From positions 20,433 to 77,918 of the forward strand of contig NZ_MCWZ01000003.1 of assembly GCF_002877365.1 (NCBI RefSeq): a stretch of DNA of 57,486 bases, read 5' to 3'. Made by a program: the position numbers and the translations under genes. The notes below the pieces were generated by a model. It saw only the letters and a program-made list of their open reading frames with translations, did not search any database and was not told the origin of the DNA. The DNA is from Vibrio sp. 10N.261.55.A7. GTDB lineage: Bacteria; Pseudomonadota; Gammaproteobacteria; Enterobacterales; Vibrionaceae. Position 1 is the stretch's first letter. Each line of letters begins with the position of its first letter. Below, piece by piece: positions 53,720-57,486 of the stretch.

Positions 53720-55609
53720 TTACTTTTTGTCATCAGCCTCGTCACTTAAGAGGTAGTTATCATCACTGCTCACGACCGCACCGTGTTTCAAGAAGTTCTT
53801 GCCCAGAATCATGCTGTACTCAAATCGACTGCGATCTTGCAGGTTCACTTTGACCTCTTTTTCTAGGTCACCCAATGTCACTCTCATTTTAACCACTGGG
53901 CGAATATTCGCTTTTTCACCTTTTTTGGCTTTAATGCGCATCACATCAATCACAGGCTTCGTAAATTCTTTCTCATCACCTTGGCTGTTTTGATAGGTAA
54001 ACGTCACCATGTCTTGGCCATCTTGCTTAAAGCGCTTTAAGTTGACCGCGTTCATCGAGCTCACATCAGCGCCGGTATCCAGTTTCGCAGGGAACGTCAT
54101 GCCTCCAACTTGCACCATCTCAATATGACCCGCTTTAAACAGAGGCTCAGCTTGCAGCAAATGGTCAGCGCGAGTATTGACAAACACCCCACCCTTCGAC
54201 ATTTTTTGCCCTAGGATGAAATACGGGCGCTTCTCATCACTATCGAGTGTTTCAATCGCGAACTCTTGCTCACGAATTTCACCGGCAATAGAGAACTTCG
54301 CCTTAACCACCGGTCGAGTGGATTCCCCGACTCTCAAGTTTTTCTCAATCTTCTTTTTCAGTTTTTGCTGTTCGCCTTTCGAGTTTCTCAAAAAGAACTC
54401 AACATAATCCTCTGCCCCTTCAGTGACTTCAAAACTGGCCACTTTCAATAACGGCGTCTTCACCGAAAACGAAGGCTCAGCATCGAGTTTAAAGCCGTCG
54501 AGCAAAATGGTTTCTTGAGGTGAAATAACCAGTGGCTTTTTCGACTTAGCCACCTCGATGAAGCTTTTTGCACCCTTGCCTAATAGGTCTTCAGCACTTG
54601 TATCAATCATAAACGATTCGCTGATCGTATCGGTGCCGACTCGAAGCTGAGAGCTACTGCCCGAGCGATCCTTGAGATACACCAACCAGTATTGTGTGGT
54701 TTTACTGTCCAGTTGAACGGGCACATAAACCAGTGGACGCTCATGACCACTGACCTTAAGCATGCGCACAAGAGGCAACGTCATCTCTTGCTGCTTGCCA
54801 TCACTGCCAACCATATCGAATTTCACTTCATCGTTTTTCTGGTCAACATCAATGTTCTTCGCGTGCAAGATGCTGTAGCCATTTTTGAGCGAGAAGCTGA
54901 CGTTCATTGGAACATAAGCGATCGACACTTGTTCCTTCTTGCCCACCACTTTGGCTTTAGGCTGCTCTTGCAGATAGTCATAGCCTGCAAAGACCCAAGC
55001 GTTATCTTCTAGGAAGGTTTTACCAATCAATACCGGCGCAGAAAAGTTGCTTCTGTCTGTCAGGTTCACGTCGGTTTGCACTTCACGGCCCGCAATACTC
55101 ATTGGAATGTTCACCGTTGGACGCAGCAAAGGCGTGCTACTCGTGCGGCTGCGAATCATGCTGACTCGCTCTAGAGGTTCCTTAATCACAATGTCTTTGC
55201 CGTTGTACGGGTGCTGAACCGTAAAAGAAACCGTCGCTTTGAACGGCGCAAAAATCTCACCATCCCAATCGAAGTAGTCGAGTTCTTTGTCTTTCTCCAC
55301 CTCTTCAACGAGAGCCATCATCAGCTCTTCGTCTTTCAAATCTTTGTAGTCTGGATGCACGCTTGAGACATGAATATTCTCAGCGTGCATGGATGTTGTA
55401 TCCGCTCCAGTATCGATCTTACCAATGAATGGAACCCCCTCAAGCGCCTCTGAACCTGTCAGATATACATTTTCCGTGCGCCCCAACACCACTTTGTTAT
55501 CCAATTCATACGCAGGACTTTGAGTGGTAAAAGGGATATCTACCGCCAAAGAGGAATAGGAGAATAGAGAGGTACTGAGCATGGCAATAACCAAAGGCAT
55601 TTTTTTCAT
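53720..55609 (-). CDS. Secreted multi-unit retropepsin-like protease-family protein (ATP-dependent zinc protease/RimK-associated type)
   Basis: About 629 residues from the ATG at 55609, which follows CGGAAATCAATA. It starts with a signal peptide (KKMPLVIAMLSTSLFSYSSLAVD). The sequence falls into four related units of about 130-150 residues. Unit 1 has GRTENVYL then GKIDTGADTTSMHAENI (DTGAD at residues 66-70) and ends PVLIGKTFLEDNAWV. Unit 4 has AKLDTGADVSSMNAVNL (511-515) and ends MILGKNFLKHGAVV. Two central units keep the fold pattern but lack DTGAD. The DTGA motif and fold fit the family annotated as putative ATP-dependent zinc protease (Pfam Zn_protease), which is retropepsin-like. The substrate is unknown. 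It lies between greB and tex, which are neighbours in E. coli. Confidence 0.8.
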   Translation of the reverse strand: MKKMPLVIAMLSTSLFSYSSLAVDIPFTTQSPAYELDNKVVLGRTENVYLTGSEALEGVPFIGKIDTGADTTSMHAENIHVSSVHPDYKDLKDEELMMALVEEVEKDKELDYFDWDGEIFAPFKATVSFTVQHPYNGKDIVIKEPLERVSMIRSRTSSTPLLRPTVNIPMSIAGREVQTDVNLTDRSNFSAPVLIGKTFLEDNAWVFAGYDYLQEQPKAKVVGKKEQVSIAYVPMNVSFSLKNGYSILHAKNIDVDQKNDEVKFDMVGSDGKQQEMTLPLVRMLKVSGHERPLVYVPVQLDSKTTQYWLVYLKDRSGSSSQLRVGTDTISESFMIDTSAEDLLGKGAKSFIEVAKSKKPLVISPQETILLDGFKLDAEPSFSVKTPLLKVASFEVTEGAEDYVEFFLRNSKGEQQKLKKKIEKNLRVGESTRPVVKAKFSIAGEIREQEFAIETLDSDEKRPYFILGQKMSKGGVFVNTRADHLLQAEPLFKAGHIEMVQVGGMTFPAKLDTGADVSSMNAVNLKRFKQDGQDMVTFTYQNSQGDEKEFTKPVIDVMRIKAKKGEKANIRPVVKMRVTLGDLEKEVKVNLQDRSRFEYSMILGKNFLKHGAVVSSDDNYLLSDEADDKK

Positions 55610-55874
55610 TATTGATTTCCGTAATTCTAAGAGGACACCCAAATCATTCGAGTAGCCAAGGGCGGATTAGTTCGAGTTACTTTATCTATTGACATAACTT
55701 TAACCAAAATCGACCAAAAATCTCGTTTCGGTTTGGATTTTTGACAGCTAACTTACAAAAATATTGGAAAATCTATTGCTTACCCCAATATTAAGAAACA
55801 TCAAAGGCGCTAATGGCCTCGCATCAAACCGTTATCGAGCCATAGTCAATAATAGAACAAAAGAGAATTTTCAG

Positions 55875-57486
55875 ATGAGCCAAGCTATCTGCCAAACCAT
55901 TGCCCGCGAACTGAATGTTCGTACGGAGCAAGTGAATGCTGCTGTCACTTTAATTGATGATGGAAATACCGTTCCCTTCATCGCGCGTTACCGTAAAGAG
56001 GTCACAGGTGGGCTGGATGACACGCAATTACGTAATCTCGATAGCCGCTTATCCTACCTACGCGAGCTCGGTGATAGGCGTGAAACCATCCTGAAATCGA
56101 TTCGAGATCAGGGCAAGCTAACCGCGGAACTGGAAAAAGAGCTCAACCAAACCGATAGCAAGACTCGTCTTGAAGATTTGTACCTTCCCTACAAACCAAA
56201 GCGTCGCACTAAGGGCCAAATCGCCATTGAAGCGGGGCTTGAACCGCTGGCTGACACCTTGTGGTCAACGCCTCAAACAGAACCAGAATCAGAAGCCAGT
56301 CAGTATATAAACGCTGAGAAAGGCATCCAAGACACGAAGGCTGCCCTTGATGGCGCTCGCGCGATTGTCATGGAGCGCATTGCCGAAGACGCCAACCTAC
56401 TGGAGAAAATCCGCCAGTATCTAACACGCAATGCGGAGCTTGTGTCACGCGTCGTGGCTGGAAAAGAGCAGCAAGGCGAGAAGTTTAAAGATTACTTTGA
56501 GCATAACGAGCAGCTGAGCAAGGTGCCGTCCCATCGTGCCTTAGCGATGCTGCGTGGTCGAAATGAAGGCTTTTTGAGCCTCGCAATGAACGCCGACCCG
56601 GCTCAAGAAGAGAGCGTACGTCAGTCGTACTGCGAAACGATTATTACCGACCATTACGGCATCAACCTGAGCAGTGCACCTGCCGATGCTTGGCGTAAAC
56701 AAGTCGTGAGCTGGGCATGGCGCATTAAAGTGTCGATGCACATGGAAACGGAATTGATGGGCGCGTTGAAAGAGCGCTCGGAAGTGGAAGCGATTGAGGT
56801 CTTTGCCACCAACCTGAAAGATTTATTGATGGCAGCGCCTGCAGGGCCAAAAGCAACACTAGGGCTTGATCCAGGCTTACGTACCGGCTCTAAAATTGCC
56901 ATCGTTGATGCAACAGGTAAAGTACTAGCAACAGACACCATCTACCCTCACCCACCTCAAAAACAGTACGACAAGTCTGCGCACACTGTTGAGCAGTTGG
57001 TGAAGAAGTACAATGTTGACCTGATTGCGATCGGTAACGGTACGGCCTCAAGAGAGACCGACACCTTTGTTGCGGATGTGATTAAGCGTGGTGGCTTAAA
57101 AGTTCAGAAAATCACCGTTAGTGAAGCAGGGGCATCCGTCTATTCGGCCTCAGAATTAGCGGCGAAAGAGTTCCCGAATATGGACGTATCACTTCGTGGT
57201 GCCGTCTCGATTGCACGTCGCTTGCAAGATCCTCTGGCAGAGCTGGTGAAGATTGATCCGAAATCCATTGGTGTGGGCCAATATCAGCATGATGTCGGCC
57301 AATCGATGTTGGCGAAACGCCTTGATGCCGTCGTCGAAGATTGTGTTAATGCCGTTGGCGTTGATGTGAACACAGCCTCGGCCGCACTGCTGACTCGCGT
57401 CGCTGGGCTAAGCACCACCATGGCGCAAAACATCGTTGAGTACCGTGACACCAATGGTCGTTTTGAGGCGCGTACGACACTGAAAA
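55875..57486 (+). CDS. tex: Tex family RNA-binding transcription accessory protein (5' part, cut by window edge)
   Basis: The visible 537 codons begin [42 protein letters not shown], the Tex opening. They include [27 protein letters not shown], the YqgF/RNase H-like part [22 protein letters not shown], and the helix-hairpin-helix [21 protein letters not shown]. The C-terminal S1 domain lies beyond the edge. Tex binds nucleic acid and affects transcription. It is divergent from the retropepsin-like gene across 265 bases (55610-55874), where I see AT-rich promoter-like sequence but no certain element. Confidence 0.95.
   Translation, partial: MSQAICQTIARELNVRTEQVNAAVTLIDDGNTVPFIARYRKEVTGGLDDTQLRNLDSRLSYLRELGDRRETILKSIRDQGKLTAELEKELNQTDSKTRLEDLYLPYKPKRRTKGQIAIEAGLEPLADTLWSTPQTEPESEASQYINAEKGIQDTKAALDGARAIVMERIAEDANLLEKIRQYLTRNAELVSRVVAGKEQQGEKFKDYFEHNEQLSKVPSHRALAMLRGRNEGFLSLAMNADPAQEESVRQSYCETIITDHYGINLSSAPADAWRKQVVSWAWRIKVSMHMETELMGALKERSEVEAIEVFATNLKDLLMAAPAGPKATLGLDPGLRTGSKIAIVDATGKVLATDTIYPHPPQKQYDKSAHTVEQLVKKYNVDLIAIGNGTASRETDTFVADVIKRGGLKVQKITVSEAGASVYSASELAAKEFPNMDVSLRGAVSIARRLQDPLAELVKIDPKSIGVGQYQHDVGQSMLAKRLDAVVEDCVNAVGVDVNTASAALLTRVAGLSTTMAQNIVEYRDTNGRFEARTTLK

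Overview
The window looks like a stretch of a Vibrio chromosome; the species cannot be resolved from what I can see. The housekeeping backbone is gammaproteobacterial: mutM, rpmG-rpmB, radC, coaBC, slmA, pyrE-rph-yicC, gmk-rpoZ-spoT-trmH-recG, ompR-envZ, greB and tex. Placing LPS-core genes around coaD and waaA, with a variable polysaccharide locus starting at gmhD (hldD), is the arrangement known from Vibrio.

Region 1 (1-18283, all minus strand) is a Wzx/Wzy-type surface polysaccharide locus (O-antigen or K-antigen). Reading away from gmhD the order is wzz, an IS5-family insertion, wecB, wecC, wbpA/tviB-like, wbpB-like, wbpD-like, wbpE-like, wzx, an acyltransferase, a wbpI-like 2-epimerase, a wbpG-like amidotransferase, hisH-like, hisF-like, a second acyltransferase, two glycosyltransferases, wzy, and a bi-domain oxidoreductase cut by the window edge. 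Most genes overlap by a few bases (ATGA, GTGA or TAATG), so they look translationally coupled. An ops element (GGCGGTAGCGTG) in the wzz leader predicts RfaH antitermination. The enzymes add up to the route known from Pseudomonas aeruginosa O5: UDP-GlcNAc to UDP-ManNAc(3NAc)A, then conversion of an acetamido group to acetamidino by WbpG/HisH/HisF. WecB and WecC give UDP-ManNAcA as a possible second residue.

Region 2 (18565-33857) holds inner-core and lipid A genes: hldD, an LpxM-type acyltransferase, a GT4 enzyme, coaD, two GT9 heptosyltransferase-type genes, kdkA, then a run with a GT8-like enzyme, GT25, waaA, waaF, GT90, waaL and another GT25, a divergent third GT25, and mutM.

Region 3 (33899-57486) is conserved backbone. 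Notable items are a guanine-type purine riboswitch candidate plus a PurR-like operator ahead of an NCS2 purine permease (41793-43440), a 10-bp stem between ompR and envZ, a broken small membrane-protein gene beside ompR, and a secreted protein between greB and tex that seems to be built from four retropepsin-like units. No tRNA, rRNA, CRISPR array or prophage was seen.
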